Positions 21,350 to 30,376 of a stretch of DNA of 64,000 bases are shown in pieces. This stretch comes from Anderseniella sp. (lineage in GTDB: Bacteria > Pseudomonadota > Alphaproteobacteria > Rhizobiales > Aestuariivirgaceae): NCBI GenBank assembly GCA_028289645.1, contig JANQOK010000015.1:186001-250000 (forward strand), read 5' to 3'. A model generated the notes under the pieces. It was not told the DNA's origin. It did no database searches and was given only the letters and a program-made list of their open reading frames with translations. The number at the start of each line of letters is the position of its first letter. Position 1 is the first letter of the stretch. The position numbers and the translations under genes are program-made.

Positions 21350-21925
21350 ATGACGACGTCCGGCAAGCCCACGACGGCTTTGACCATCGAACAGGTTGAT
21401 GACCTCACAGACCGCCAGCAGGCCTATTTCAACAAGTGTACAGAGAAGCTCGGCTTCATACCCAATGTGCTCACGGCGTATGCCTTTTCATCTGTCAAGC
21501 TGCAGGCATTTGCCGACCTGTACAACGATCTTATGCTGGGTGATTCAAACCTGTCCAAGCTGGAACGCGAAATGATTGCCGTTGCCGTGTCCGGGGTGAA
21601 CCAGTGCTACTACTGCCTGACTGCGCATGGCGCTGCCGTCCGGCAGCTCTCCGGCGACCCGGCGCTTGGTGAGCAGATGGTGATGAACTTCCGCGCTGCC
21701 GACCTGGATGCGCGCCAGACCGCGATGCTGGAATTTGCCGACAAACTGACCCGTACGCCCCACGCAGTGGTCGAGGCTGATCGGCAGGCGTTGCGCGATG
21801 CCGGTTTTTCAGACCGCGACATCTGGGATATCTCGAGTGTTGCCGCTTTCTTCAACATGTCGAACCGGATGGCATCTGCGGTGGACATGCGGCCCAATGA
21901 TGAGTATCACGCGCAGGCCCGTTGA
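21350..21925 (+). CDS. AhpD-like peroxidase-related enzyme (carboxymuconolactone decarboxylase fold)
   Basis: A 191-residue protein of the uncharacterised peroxidase-related (AhpD-like) family. The helix containing CYYCLTAHGAAV (about residues 84-95) gives the CxxC-x3-H redox motif used by AhpD to reduce peroxiredoxin. The distal part matches the family (DIWDISSVAAFFNMSNRMA). GGAG lies about ten bases upstream of the ATG. It is divergent from the glutamate dehydrogenase gene and sits about 100 bp before prfC. Its redox partner is not apparent in the window. Confidence 0.9.
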   Translation: MTTSGKPTTALTIEQVDDLTDRQQAYFNKCTEKLGFIPNVLTAYAFSSVKLQAFADLYNDLMLGDSNLSKLEREMIAVAVSGVNQCYYCLTAHGAAVRQLSGDPALGEQMVMNFRAADLDARQTAMLEFADKLTRTPHAVVEADRQALRDAGFSDRDIWDISSVAAFFNMSNRMASAVDMRPNDEYHAQAR

Positions 21926-22026
21926 CGGGCCGTAACAGTTTCATCTGCAGACCATGCATTCATTGACGGACCTGGTTCCTGTGACCGGGCCGCCTGCTAC
22001 AAGTATCTCACGAGGCCTCAACTCTC

Positions 22027-23601
22027 ATGGCTTTAGACCACGCCTCGCGGCGCACGTTCGCAATCATTTCGCATCCCGACGCGGGCAAGACCACGCTGAC
22101 GGAGAAGCTGCTGCTTGCCGGCGGCGCCATTCGCCTTGCCGGCGCCGTGCGGACCCGGGGCGACCAGCGCCGCGCACGCTCGGACTGGATGAAGATCGAG
22201 CAGGACCGCGGCATTTCGGTCACCAGCTCCGTGATGACCTTCGACTATGACGGCCACACCTGCAATTTGCTCGACACGCCGGGCCACGAAGACTTTTCCG
22301 AAGACACCTACCGCACGCTCACGGCCGTTGATTCCGCCATCATGGTGATTGATGCCGCCAAGGGCATCGAGAGCCAAACCCGCAAGCTGTTCGAAGTGTG
22401 CCGGTTGCGCGACATCCCGATCGTCACTTTCGTCAACAAGGTCGACCGCGAAGGCCGCGACGGTTTCGAGCTGCTCGATGAAATCCAGGAAATGTTGGCG
22501 CTGGACGTGTCACCGATGATCTGGCCCATCGGCATGGGGTCGGATTTTTACGGCTGCTACGACATGCGTGACGGATCGTTCGCGCGCGCGTCGAGGCGCG
22601 GCGGCGACTTCGACGAAACCGTTCCCGTGCCGTCCCCTGACCAGCTCGGCGAAGTAGCCGGGGTGCCGGATCACATCGTGACCACTTCATCCGAAGCCAT
22701 CGAACTGGCTCAGGCTGGGTATGCGCCGTTTGACCAGACATCGTTTCTGGAAGGTCACCTGACACCGGTGATATTCGGCAGCGCCCTGAACGAGTTCTCC
22801 GTGCAACCGCTGCTCGACCTGATAATCGGTCAGGCACCGTCGCCACGACCCAGCCCGGCACAGCCGAGAGAGGTGCAGCCGGACGAGAACAAGGTCACCG
22901 GCTTCATCTTCAAGGTGCAGGCCAACATGGACAAGAACCACCGCGACCGCGTCGCCTTCATGCGGGTGTGCTCCGGTCACTTCAAGCGCGGCATGAAACT
23001 GAAACAGGTGCGCACCAGCAAGGACGTCCTGGTGCACAGCCCGATCTTCTTTCTGGCGCAGGATCGCGAAATTGCCGAAGAAGCGTGCGCCGGCGACGTT
23101 ATCGGCATCCCGAACCACGGCACGGTTCGTGTCGGCGATACCTTTACCGAGGGCGAGGCATTGCGGTTCACCGGCCTGCCGGCGTTTGCACCGGAAGCGC
23201 TGCGCCGGGTACGCCTCGGCGACATGACCCGGGTCAAGCAGATGCGCGCCGCGCTTGAGGACCTGGCCGAGGAAGGCCTGATCCAGGTGTTCCAGCCCGA
23301 GGTCGGGTCACAATGGATCGTCGGTGTTGTCGGCGTGCTGCAGCTCGACGTGCTGGCCTCGCGTGCCAAGCAGGAATACGGCGTGGCGCTGGAGTTTGAG
23401 GCCTCGCCCTATGAAATGGCCCGCTGGGTCACCTCCGAAGACGCCGCGGCGCTGGTAACCTTCCGCGAGCGCAACCGGCTGGCCATGGCAACCGACCGCG
23501 ACGGCAGCTATGTGTTCCTGGCCAAGGGCGCCTGGGAACTGGACTATGCCGCCAAGACCTACGAAGACATCCGCTTCCTGCGCACCAAGGAACTTCAGTA
23601 A
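22027..23601 (+). CDS. prfC: Peptide chain release factor 3
   Basis: RF3 is the class II release-factor GTPase that removes RF1/RF2 from the ribosome after peptide release. G1 is SHPDAGKTT (about residues 15-23), G2 region RGISVTSSVM, G3 DTPGHEDFSEDTYR and G4 NKVDREGRD. Domain II and the RF3-specific C-terminal domain (QFEVG-like block seen as VFQPEVGSQW) are complete; 524 residues is typical. The ATG is clear, though only a weak purine stretch precedes it. It is not in an obvious operon. Confidence 0.97.
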   Translation: MALDHASRRTFAIISHPDAGKTTLTEKLLLAGGAIRLAGAVRTRGDQRRARSDWMKIEQDRGISVTSSVMTFDYDGHTCNLLDTPGHEDFSEDTYRTLTAVDSAIMVIDAAKGIESQTRKLFEVCRLRDIPIVTFVNKVDREGRDGFELLDEIQEMLALDVSPMIWPIGMGSDFYGCYDMRDGSFARASRRGGDFDETVPVPSPDQLGEVAGVPDHIVTTSSEAIELAQAGYAPFDQTSFLEGHLTPVIFGSALNEFSVQPLLDLIIGQAPSPRPSPAQPREVQPDENKVTGFIFKVQANMDKNHRDRVAFMRVCSGHFKRGMKLKQVRTSKDVLVHSPIFFLAQDREIAEEACAGDVIGIPNHGTVRVGDTFTEGEALRFTGLPAFAPEALRRVRLGDMTRVKQMRAALEDLAEEGLIQVFQPEVGSQWIVGVVGVLQLDVLASRAKQEYGVALEFEASPYEMARWVTSEDAAALVTFRERNRLAMATDRDGSYVFLAKGAWELDYAAKTYEDIRFLRTKELQ

Positions 23602-23623
23602 CCGGCACTCAGGTTCATACCGG

Positions 23624-24064
23624 TTATTCCGACATGATCCAGCTGCCGAGAGCGCCGCCACCGGCGACGACGGCAATTGTCACAAGACCGCTGCCACCCA
23701 TCATGTCGGCAATGACGGCGCCGGCCACCATGCCGGCCGCGATGCCGAATGCCTGCCGGCCGCTGATCCCGGTCGACTTGTGAATGTCGTCTGCAAGCTG
23801 CTCCACGTTCTTGCGCGACTTTTCAACCATGCCCTGCAATTCCTTGCGGGCATCCTCGGCCTTGTTGGCTGCCGCCTTTCCGGCTTCCTCGACAGCCTCC
23901 TCGGCATCCTCAATGGCTTCCTTCACATCGTCGTCTACTTCCGACGCGGCAAGCTCCACCTGCGCCGCCGGCTGCACATCGGCATCCGGCACCACACTCT
24001 GAGCCTGGGCTGCCGTCGCCCACGCGGAAAACAGAACCGCAATCAACAGGGAAAAAATACGCAT
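23624..24064 (-). CDS. Secreted coiled-coil / glycine-zipper envelope protein
   Basis: A 146-residue protein with a Sec signal peptide (MRIFSLLIAV core, cut near AQAQ at about residue 22), an acidic Ala/Glu/Lys-rich helix (about 42-95) likely to form a coiled coil, and a C-terminal Gly/Ala-rich hydrophobic pair of segments (about 101-140) of the glycine-zipper type. No enzyme motif is present. A strong Shine-Dalgarno (GGAGG five bases before the ATG) fixes the start, although the frame is open much further upstream. It converges with prfC. The function is unknown; a membrane-associated periplasmic stress protein is a guess. Confidence 0.75.
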   Translation of the reverse strand: MRIFSLLIAVLFSAWATAAQAQSVVPDADVQPAAQVELAASEVDDDVKEAIEDAEEAVEEAGKAAANKAEDARKELQGMVEKSRKNVEQLADDIHKSTGISGRQAFGIAAGMVAGAVIADMMGGSGLVTIAVVAGGGALGSWIMSE

Positions 24065-24468
24065 ACCTACCTCCACTTGCTCACCCATGACGTAAATCGT
24101 CAGACTACGGTATATTACGGACGTTTGGGGCCTGAGTCGAGAAACATCGGCAGTTCCCGGTTCACGCGGCGGGCAATGCCGGAACGGCTGCCAAGTCTGA
24201 AGCGCGCCGGGATATGGCTCAGGCAACAAAGCAGCGCCCAACAACCCTTGCCCATGACGGCAACCTCCAGGACATGGGTTCAGTCGAGGACCCTGGCGTC
24301 GGATGAGGGGATGATCGCCGAGATAACTCGGCTCTGCACCTTTGACATGCCCGATGGTGGAATTGCCGAAGCGAAAGCTTTGATTGCAGATTTTTGCCGG
24401 TCCTGTATGGGTTGGGGGCGGTCGTCTCCGCAATCGGTCGTCAAGTCAGGAACACTGAAGTAAACTAG
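24065..24468. other. Intergenic gap, no gene supported
   Basis: Divergent promoter region between the glycine-zipper gene and the glycosyltransferase gene. Both strands carry open frames without start signals or recognisable protein features, which I treat as chance. No strong hairpin or direct repeat was seen. Confidence 0.45.
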
Positions 24469-25434
24469 ATGGCAAACTCATTTTCCATTCTCATGCCATA
24501 TTACATGGACCTGGAACCGGCCAAGTCCCTGCTGCGGCAGATTGACAGCCTGTACGGCACCAGGGTGACGGCTGTTGTGATTGTAGACGATGGATCGCCT
24601 GATGCCGGGCTTGAACCAACGGCACTGACCGGCTTGAAATTTCCTGTCCACATTGTCCGGCTCAAACGCAATGTGGGTCACCAGATGGCCCTGTCCGCCG
24701 GGCTGGCATATCTGTTCAAGCACGACATGCAGGACCGCGTTGTCGTCATGGACAGCGATGGTGAAGATATGCCTGAGCATATCGAAGAGCTTCTGAAGGA
24801 GACCGGCAAGGGCGCCCAGGTTGTGGTGGCACGGCGCAGCCAGCGCAGTGAAGGCGTCAGGTTTTCAATCGGCTACCGGGTCTACAAGTTCCTGTTCTGG
24901 TTGCTGACCGGACTGACCATCGATTTCGGAAATTTTTGCGTGCTCGAGAAAGCGGCTGTAAAGCGCCTGGTAAACTACGCGGAAACCGGCATTCATTTTC
25001 CCGCAACTGTGATCAAGACCGGCCTGAAGCTGACCCGGGTGTCAGTCCCGCGCGGCCGCAGAACCGACGGCCGGTCTCATTTGGGGTTTTCAGGTCTGGT
25101 GATGCACGGCATGAACGCCATCAAGGTGTTTTCCAGCCGCGCACTGTCACGGACAATCATATTCGCCACGGGTCTGGTGATCGCGCTGACCGGAACCATC
25201 ATTACGGCCGGATTCATAAAGTTCATGGGATTTGCATCACCGGGCTGGCTGACCTCGATAATCGGCTTTTCCATTGCCACCATCCTGCAGACGCTGGTGT
25301 TGCTGATGGTCATGCTGATGGCACTCGACAACCGAACATTTTCCCCGTTCGGCCCGCACGGCGACTATGGTGTGCTGATTGACGATATATTGCGTGTGGA
25401 ACCGGAACAGACGGCAAGGCAAGCGGCGCGATGA
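24469..25434 (+). CDS. GT2 glycosyltransferase with two C-terminal membrane helices (GtrB/DPM1-like)
   Basis: Inner-membrane glycosyltransferase predicted to move a sugar from a nucleotide donor to polyprenyl phosphate. The GT-A domain (residues 1-220) has the nucleotide-binding VIVDDGSPD near residue 40 and the metal motif MDSDGED near 97; two transmembrane helices follow at about 225-255 and 262-285, as in GtrB/ArnC proteins. The next gene encodes a GtrA-like flippase and overlaps by four bases, so the pair probably makes and flips one lipid-linked sugar. The sugar and the final acceptor are unknown; no other glycan genes are nearby. Confidence 0.88.
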   Translation: MANSFSILMPYYMDLEPAKSLLRQIDSLYGTRVTAVVIVDDGSPDAGLEPTALTGLKFPVHIVRLKRNVGHQMALSAGLAYLFKHDMQDRVVVMDSDGEDMPEHIEELLKETGKGAQVVVARRSQRSEGVRFSIGYRVYKFLFWLLTGLTIDFGNFCVLEKAAVKRLVNYAETGIHFPATVIKTGLKLTRVSVPRGRRTDGRSHLGFSGLVMHGMNAIKVFSSRALSRTIIFATGLVIALTGTIITAGFIKFMGFASPGWLTSIIGFSIATILQTLVLLMVMLMALDNRTFSPFGPHGDYGVLIDDILRVEPEQTARQAAR

Positions 25435-25838
25435 CCCCGGTTTCCGCAATTGGTACTGCTTTCGCCCGGCACATTGCGGTCGGACTTATTGCCACCGCAT
25501 CAAACTACGCAACCCTAATGGGCCTTTTGTGGTTTCTGGCGAAACCGTACATTTTCTGGTCGGCCATTGCCGCAAATCTGACCGGCATTCTGGTTGCTTT
25601 TGCAGGCAACTATTTCTGGGTGCACCGGTCCGGCCGTACCTTCTCGACATCGCTCACACTGTTCGTTGCCGCCTATACGACAGTGGCGCTTGCGAGCTCT
25701 GCAGCACTTGCCGGTTTCTATCGTTATGTTCTCGCCAACGTCACAATCGGCTTTCTGGTGATCACGGCAATAACAGCCGTGATCACCTATTTCATCAACA
25801 AGAAACTGGTCTTTGCGGTTCGCCCGCAGGTTCAGTAG
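25431..25838 (+). CDS. GtrA-family membrane protein (putative lipid-linked sugar flippase)
   Basis: A 135-residue GtrA/DPMS3-like protein with four transmembrane helices (about residues 12-32, 40-62, 75-97 and 103-125) and the family's basic loop NYFWVHRSGRTFS. GtrA proteins are thought to flip undecaprenyl-phosphate-glucose across the membrane. The ATG overlaps the stop of the upstream GT2 gene (ATGA), strong evidence that the two work together. Confidence 0.88.
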   Translation: MTPVSAIGTAFARHIAVGLIATASNYATLMGLLWFLAKPYIFWSAIAANLTGILVAFAGNYFWVHRSGRTFSTSLTLFVAAYTTVALASSAALAGFYRYVLANVTIGFLVITAITAVITYFINKKLVFAVRPQVQ

Positions 25839-25942
25839 GAAGTTCATGCAGCCGTCCCTCAACTGTGGTCAACTGCTGCGAGCGCAAATCTGCAGCGGAA
25901 CGGTCCGATCTGGCCGCGGCATCTTGGTTTGTCAGAAATGCA

Positions 25943-25965
25943 AAAAGCGTCGCAGGGACGCTTTT
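25943..25965. terminator. Bidirectional intrinsic terminator between GtrA gene and tRNA-Gly
   Basis: A perfect 9-bp stem AAAAGCGTC/GACGCTTTT with a 5-base loop; it has A's on one side and T's on the other and so can act on either strand. It lies 27 bp beyond the 3' end of the tRNA gene (minus) and about 100 bp beyond the GtrA stop (plus). Confidence 0.8.
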
Positions 25966-25991
25966 CAAATATGGCTCTTTTCATGCAATTT

Positions 25992-26066
25992 TGGAGCGGG
26001 CGATGAGATTCGAACTCACGACCCCAACCTTGGCAAGGTTGTGCTCTACCCCTGAGCTACGCCCGC
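25992..26066 (-). tRNA. tRNA-Gly (anticodon GCC)
   Basis: Reading the minus strand gives a full cloverleaf: acceptor GCGGGCG pairing with CGCCCGC, D-arm GCTC/GAGC, anticodon stem ACCTT/AAGGT around loop TTGCCAA (anticodon GCC), TTCGAAT T-loop and encoded CCA end after discriminator T. It reads glycine codons GGC and GGU. The 3' side is followed by the terminator stem listed separately. No integrase or attachment-site duplication is seen beside it. Confidence 0.97.
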
Positions 26067-26194
26067 GTCCATGGGGCTTGAGGCGACAAACGGGGTCGCC
26101 GCAAGCGCCGCTATATTGCGCAAGCCGGAACTAAATGCAATAGCACATCGCAGACAAATTAGATTCTTCTTTCCCGCCTGTCACCGGAGCCCCC

Positions 26195-26689
26195 ATGTCC
26201 ACTACATCCGACCAGCTGCTTCAGCATCTTGAAGACCTTGGCATCGAGACGTCCACGACACAGCACGAGGCCGTGTTCACCGTTGAACAGGCCCGCGCCC
26301 TGCGCGGCGAGATTCCCGGCGGGCACTGCAAGAACCTGTTCCTGAAAGACAAGAAGGGCGCGCTTTGGCTGGTGGTCTGCCTGGAAGATGCGGTCATCGA
26401 TCTCAAGGCATTGCCGTCGGTCATCGGAGCGGCACGGATCTCGTTCGGCAAGGCTGAACTGCTGCGCGAAGTCCTGGGTGTGGAGCCGGGCTCCGTGACG
26501 CCGTTCGCGCTGATCAACGACACCGGCCACCGGGTCAACGTTGTGCTTGACGATAAAATGATGCGAGCCGATGTCGTCAATTACCACCCGCTGGTCAATA
26601 CCGCCACGGTCACGCTGACACCGGATGACCTTCTTAAGTTCATTTCCTCATGTGGTCATGAACCCCAGATAACGAAGCTTTATGACTAA
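26195..26689 (+). CDS. YbaK/ProX-type prolyl-tRNA editing protein
   Basis: A 164-residue trans-editing deacylase of the YbaK/INS superfamily. The block GGHCKNLFLKDKKG carries the conserved Lys of the ProXp-ala (PrdX) group, which removes alanine wrongly attached to tRNA-Pro; the ALINDTGHRVNVVLD and YHPLVNTATV stretches also fit. It is free-standing rather than fused to ProRS. Located between tRNA-Gly and the thioredoxin gene. The exact substrate within the superfamily is inferred. Confidence 0.88.
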   Translation: MSTTSDQLLQHLEDLGIETSTTQHEAVFTVEQARALRGEIPGGHCKNLFLKDKKGALWLVVCLEDAVIDLKALPSVIGAARISFGKAELLREVLGVEPGSVTPFALINDTGHRVNVVLDDKMMRADVVNYHPLVNTATVTLTPDDLLKFISSCGHEPQITKLYD

Positions 26690-26808
26690 ACGGATTTTCG
26701 GGTTCAATTGGACCTGTATTGCTCTACATTCACGGTTGATTTGCAAAATGCCCGCTGCGGGACCATGTTAACCGGATCACATTCGCGGCTGCACCCAGGA
26801 AGACAGAA

Positions 26809-27765
26809 ATGACCAACCAGACATTCTCGATGGGAACATCGTTCAACACCAGCGGCACCGCGGCCGCGCCGGAAACCGACGCGAAGGCGGCTCAGCTGAT
26901 CAAGGACTCCAACACCGCCAGCTTCATGAGCGACGTCATCGAGGCATCAAAGTCAGTGCCTGTGCTGGTGGATTTCTGGGCGCCGTGGTGCGGACCGTGC
27001 AAACAGCTCGGGCCCCTGCTGGAGAAGATCGTCACCGAGGCCGGCGGCAAGATACGCCTGGTCAAGGTCGACATAGACAAGAACCAGCAGCTGGCGCAGC
27101 AGATGCGCATCCAGTCGATACCGGCGGTCTTCGCCTTTGCCGACGGGCAGCCGGTCGACGGTTTCATGGGCGCCCTGCCCGAATCCGAACTCAGGACCTT
27201 CATCGACAAGATCGTCTCCAGCCACGGCGGCCAGGCCGAGCAGGTGGAACAGTTGCTGGACGCTGCCGAAACAGCGATGGAGACCGACGCGGTCGAACAG
27301 GCCATGGCAATGTTCGCGCAGGTGCTGCAGCTGGAGCCTGAAAACGGCCGCGCCATCGCCGGCATGGCCAAGGCGCACATAGCGCTGGACGATCTCGACA
27401 GTGCCCGTGAGTTGCTGTCGGTGATCCCGCCGGCGCTGGCCAATGACGCACATATCTCCGGTGCCATTGCTGCGTTGACCGTGGCCGAAACGCCGGTTGA
27501 CGACGGTGAGATCAGCCGCCTGAGCGAAGCTGTCGCGTCTGATGAAACCGACTACCAGTCTCGTCTCGAGCTGTCGGTCGCCCTCAACGCGGCGGGCCAG
27601 GAGGAAGCCGCGCTGGACAATCTGATGTGGCTGATTGAAAAAGACCGGTCATGGAACGACGAGGCCGCGCGCAAGCAACTGCTGGTGTTTTTTGAAGCCT
27701 GGGGCCCGACCCACGAATTGACACTTTCGGGCCGTAGGCGGTTGTCATCGATATTGTTCGCGTAG
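26809..27765 (+). CDS. Thioredoxin with C-terminal TPR-like domain (CnoX/YbbN-like)
   Basis: A 318-residue protein: a poorly conserved 30-residue leader, a thioredoxin fold with active site WCGPC (about residues 60-64) and a C-terminal TPR-like helical region (about 150-318). This architecture matches CnoX/YbbN, a chaperone that protects proteins from oxidation and works with GroEL; unlike the E. coli form, the CxxC is complete, so redox activity is likely. AGGAAG precedes the ATG. It heads a compact plus-strand run with the LonN, Trm112 and DUF971 genes. Confidence 0.9.
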   Translation: MTNQTFSMGTSFNTSGTAAAPETDAKAAQLIKDSNTASFMSDVIEASKSVPVLVDFWAPWCGPCKQLGPLLEKIVTEAGGKIRLVKVDIDKNQQLAQQMRIQSIPAVFAFADGQPVDGFMGALPESELRTFIDKIVSSHGGQAEQVEQLLDAAETAMETDAVEQAMAMFAQVLQLEPENGRAIAGMAKAHIALDDLDSARELLSVIPPALANDAHISGAIAALTVAETPVDDGEISRLSEAVASDETDYQSRLELSVALNAAGQEEAALDNLMWLIEKDRSWNDEAARKQLLVFFEAWGPTHELTLSGRRRLSSILFA

Positions 27766-27787
27766 CGCAATTTGCTTCAAGAAGGTG

Positions 27788-28483
27788 ATGGTTTTGAAGA
27801 CCAACGACGAGCGCTACCAGTCAGCTGCAGACCTGCCGGACACGCTGCCGATTTTTCCGCTTCCGGGCGCCTTGCTGTTGCCTGGCGGTGATCTGCCTTT
27901 GAACATATTCGAGCCGAGATACCTGGAAATGGTGTCCACGGCGCTGGCCGGAAATCGCCTCATCGGCATGATCCAGCCGCGCAACATGGAGACTGAACGC
28001 GACCTGGATCCGGCCGGTATTGTACCGGAATCCGAACTGTACGAAGTCGGCTGCGCCGGCAGGATTACCTCATTCATGGAAGTTGAGAACAATCAGGTGC
28101 AGATCATCCTGACGGGGATCTGCCGCTTCAAGATTGCCAGGGAAATGCCGTCGCAAAACCCGTTCCGCACCGTGCGCGCGGACTACGGCGAGTTCCTGGT
28201 GGACCTCACCGATGAAAATGAAACCATCGGCGAGGACCGCGAACGCCTGCTCGACAGCCTCAGGCGGTTTCTGGATGCCAGGTCCATGCAGGCCGACTGG
28301 GATGAGATTCGCGAAGTCTCGACCTCCACCCTGATCAACACACTGTCCATGATCGGTTCGTTCACAGCCGGTGAAAAACAGGCGCTTTTGGAAGCGCCGA
28401 ACCTGAAACAGCGCACCAGGACGCTGATGGCCCTGGCCGACATGTCGACCGGGCCTGACGGCGGCGAGCGGGTCGTGCAATGA
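27788..28483 (+). CDS. LON peptidase N-terminal (substrate-binding) domain protein
   Basis: A 231-residue protein made only of the LON substrate-binding (PUA-like) domain, without ATPase or protease parts. The opening [23 protein letters not shown] is diagnostic. In alphaproteobacteria this gene stands beside a CnoX-like thioredoxin, as here, suggesting a shared role in handling damaged or oxidised proteins; the actual function is not established. The start could be GTG, ATG or TTG within four codons; AAGAAGG lies just upstream. Confidence 0.88.
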   Translation: MVLKTNDERYQSAADLPDTLPIFPLPGALLLPGGDLPLNIFEPRYLEMVSTALAGNRLIGMIQPRNMETERDLDPAGIVPESELYEVGCAGRITSFMEVENNQVQIILTGICRFKIAREMPSQNPFRTVRADYGEFLVDLTDENETIGEDRERLLDSLRRFLDARSMQADWDEIREVSTSTLINTLSMIGSFTAGEKQALLEAPNLKQRTRTLMALADMSTGPDGGERVVQ

Positions 28484-28713
28484 CCGACAGTGCCGATACC
28501 AAACCCGGGGCCGCAACCGACAGCGATCGCCAGAGCTATCGGCGCGCCAGCGGGCAGCTGCTGGAAATGCTGGTATGTCCGCTGACCCATGCAACGCTGA
28601 AGTACGATGTCGAGACTCAGGAACTGATTTCACAACGAGCCCGGCTGGCCTATCCGATCCGCGACGGGATCCCGATCATGCTGGTTGAGGAGGCACGGGT
28701 TCTGGATGACTGA
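28480..28713 (+). CDS. Trm112-family protein
   Basis: A 77-residue Trm112-like protein. [17 protein letters not shown] and [16 protein letters not shown] are the family hallmarks. Trm112 proteins in eukaryotes and archaea activate RNA and protein methyltransferases; in bacteria the role is less clear. Only one Cys of the zinc site is kept (VCPLT), which is common in bacterial members. Its ATG overlaps the stop of the LonN gene (ATGA) and its own stop overlaps the DUF971 start, so the genes are coupled. Confidence 0.9.
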   Translation: MTDSADTKPGAATDSDRQSYRRASGQLLEMLVCPLTHATLKYDVETQELISQRARLAYPIRDGIPIMLVEEARVLDD

Positions 28714-29083
28714 AACAGATGGCAATAACGCCCAGGTCTGGGTGGAGGAAATCCGCCTGACCGATGCCGGGCGATCACTGCATGTCACGTTCGACAACGG
28801 TCAGAAACACCAATTGTCAGCCGAATATCTTCGTGTCGAAAGTCCCAGCGCTGAAGTGCAGGGCCACAGCGCGGACCAGAAGACCTGTGTTGGCGGCAAG
28901 AAGAACGTGGCCATTATCAAGATCGACCCGGTCGGCAACTATGCTGTCCGGCTGACCTTCGACGACATGCATTCGACCGGCATATTCAGCTGGGACTACC
29001 TGTTGAAGCTGGCCCGGGACCGCGACGTTATCTGGCCGGCATACCTGGAGCGGCTGGAATCCGAAGGCAAGTCCCGCGACTGA
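28706..29083 (+). CDS. DUF971 (GBBH-like N-terminal domain) protein
   Basis: A 125-residue protein with the DUF971 fold, the same as the N-terminal domain of gamma-butyrobetaine hydroxylase. Typical blocks are [45 protein letters not shown] and the terminal YLERLE. Related domains occur in Fe-S cluster carrier proteins; no enzyme activity is known for the stand-alone form. The ATG lies within the last codons of the Trm112 gene. It converges with the ubiH-type gene. Confidence 0.88.
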   Translation: MTETDGNNAQVWVEEIRLTDAGRSLHVTFDNGQKHQLSAEYLRVESPSAEVQGHSADQKTCVGGKKNVAIIKIDPVGNYAVRLTFDDMHSTGIFSWDYLLKLARDRDVIWPAYLERLESEGKSRD

Positions 29084-29105
29084 TGCTTCCGCAATCGGTT
29101 CGGGC

Positions 29106-29117
29106 TCCGGACCCTAA
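29106..29117 (-). repeat. TTAGGGTCCGGA motif copy at the ubiH-type gene stop
   Basis: On the minus strand TTAGGGTCCGGA begins at the last coding base and includes the TAG stop of the hydroxylase gene. One of four copies in the window containing GGGTCCGGA. Confidence 0.5.
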
Positions 29118-30358
29118 TCCGGTTCGCCGCGCAGCAGGCGCGGCTGTCTCCCGGCCAGGCCGGCTGCCTGGTCCATGAAGAACGCCTTCAGTGGCGGCAG
29201 CCGGTCGACAAGCTGCAGTCCCGCCTGCCGCAGGGTCGCCAGCGGCAATGCCGAATTTGAGAACAGCCGGTTCAGCCCGTCACAGGCTGCGGCCACCATG
29301 ATCGTATCGGCGCGGCGCCATTGCTCGTACGCTTTCAGACAGCTTTGCCCGCCCGGGTCCATGCCGCGCCTGACATGGTCGCCAAGGCAGTCGCTCAAGG
29401 CAGCGATGTCGCGCAGTCCGAGGTTGAAGCCGAGCCCTGCTATCGGATGGATGACATGTGCGGCATCTCCAATCAATGCCAGCCTTGGCCCGATGAACGT
29501 CTTGGCTATCTGAACAGACAGCGGCCAGGCGGCGTATCCCGTAGCCAGCTTCACCTCTCCGAGATGACTGCCGAACCTGTGCTTGAACGCGTCCATGAAT
29601 TCGTGCTCCGGCAGGTGCACGAGCCGTTCCGCTTCCGCTGTCTGTTCGGTCCAGACAATGGACGACCTGTTGCCGCTTAGCGGCAGGATCGCAAACGGAC
29701 CGGCTTCACGGAAATGTTCTTCCGCCCGGCCGTGATGAGGCAGTTCATGTTCAACCGTCATGGCGATGCCGGACTGGTCGTAGTCCCAGCGCACTGTTTC
29801 GATGTCGGCGGCCCGGCGGGCATTTGAATGTCGGCCGTCCGCGGCGATGACGAGAGGCGCGGTAAGTTTGCGCCCGTCCGTCGTGGTGACGCACGCCGGA
29901 GACGAGTTGAAGTCAAACGTCTCGACCGCGGTGTTTCCCATGAAGGTGATGTTTTCAGCCTGTTGAACCTGCGCAATCAAGGCAGACAGCAGGGCGGCAT
30001 TTTCAACCATCCACGCCGACGCCGAACCGGCCTCGCCTGCCTCAAGAAAGCTCAGCAGCGCCGGACGGTTGCCGGCCGCGTTCCTGCCATCTGTCACGAT
30101 GATCTTCTCAAACGCCTGCGCCTGATCCGCCAGCGCATCCCAGACACCAAGTGTCTGCAGCATGGTGCGCGAACTTTTGGTTATCGCCGAGCCGCGCTGA
30201 TCGGCACCTGCGTCTCGAGACCTGAGATCCGGGCCGGCATCCACAATCAGGGTTTTCAGGGGTATGGACAAACAATCCCCCGACAGGGCAAGACCACAGG
30301 TCAGTCCGGCAAGACCCCCGCCGACAATGATGGCGTCATATGGCTGTTGTGAATTCAC
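29114..30358 (-). CDS. UbiH/COQ6-family FAD-dependent hydroxylase (ubiquinone synthesis)
   Basis: Flavoprotein monooxygenase of the UbiH/UbiF/VisC/COQ6 group, predicted to hydroxylate the ring of a ubiquinone precursor at the membrane. The N-terminal dinucleotide motif VGGGLAGLTCGLAL, a central ADGRHSNAR and the C-terminal GDAAHVIHPIAGLGFNLGLRD (FAD ribityl binding) are all present; 414 residues is usual. A GTG start is preceded by AAAGG. Which ring position is hydroxylated cannot be told. Its stop codon TAG lies inside a copy of the TTAGGGTCCGGA motif. Confidence 0.92.
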   Translation of the reverse strand: MNSQQPYDAIIVGGGLAGLTCGLALSGDCLSIPLKTLIVDAGPDLRSRDAGADQRGSAITKSSRTMLQTLGVWDALADQAQAFEKIIVTDGRNAAGNRPALLSFLEAGEAGSASAWMVENAALLSALIAQVQQAENITFMGNTAVETFDFNSSPACVTTTDGRKLTAPLVIAADGRHSNARRAADIETVRWDYDQSGIAMTVEHELPHHGRAEEHFREAGPFAILPLSGNRSSIVWTEQTAEAERLVHLPEHEFMDAFKHRFGSHLGEVKLATGYAAWPLSVQIAKTFIGPRLALIGDAAHVIHPIAGLGFNLGLRDIAALSDCLGDHVRRGMDPGGQSCLKAYEQWRRADTIMVAAACDGLNRLFSNSALPLATLRQAGLQLVDRLPPLKAFFMDQAAGLAGRQPRLLRGEPD

Positions 30359-30376
30359 GCTGTGCCTTTCAAGTCC

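Noticed and set aside
24065-24433. N-terminal extension of the glycine-zipper protein or a separate small gene
   Set aside because: The strong Shine-Dalgarno and signal peptide fix the start inside; the extension is Pro/Arg/Cys-rich and not protein-like.
25992-26194. tRNA-Gly as an integration site of a mobile element
   Set aside because: No integrase, no duplicated tRNA 3' end and no composition change beside the tRNA.
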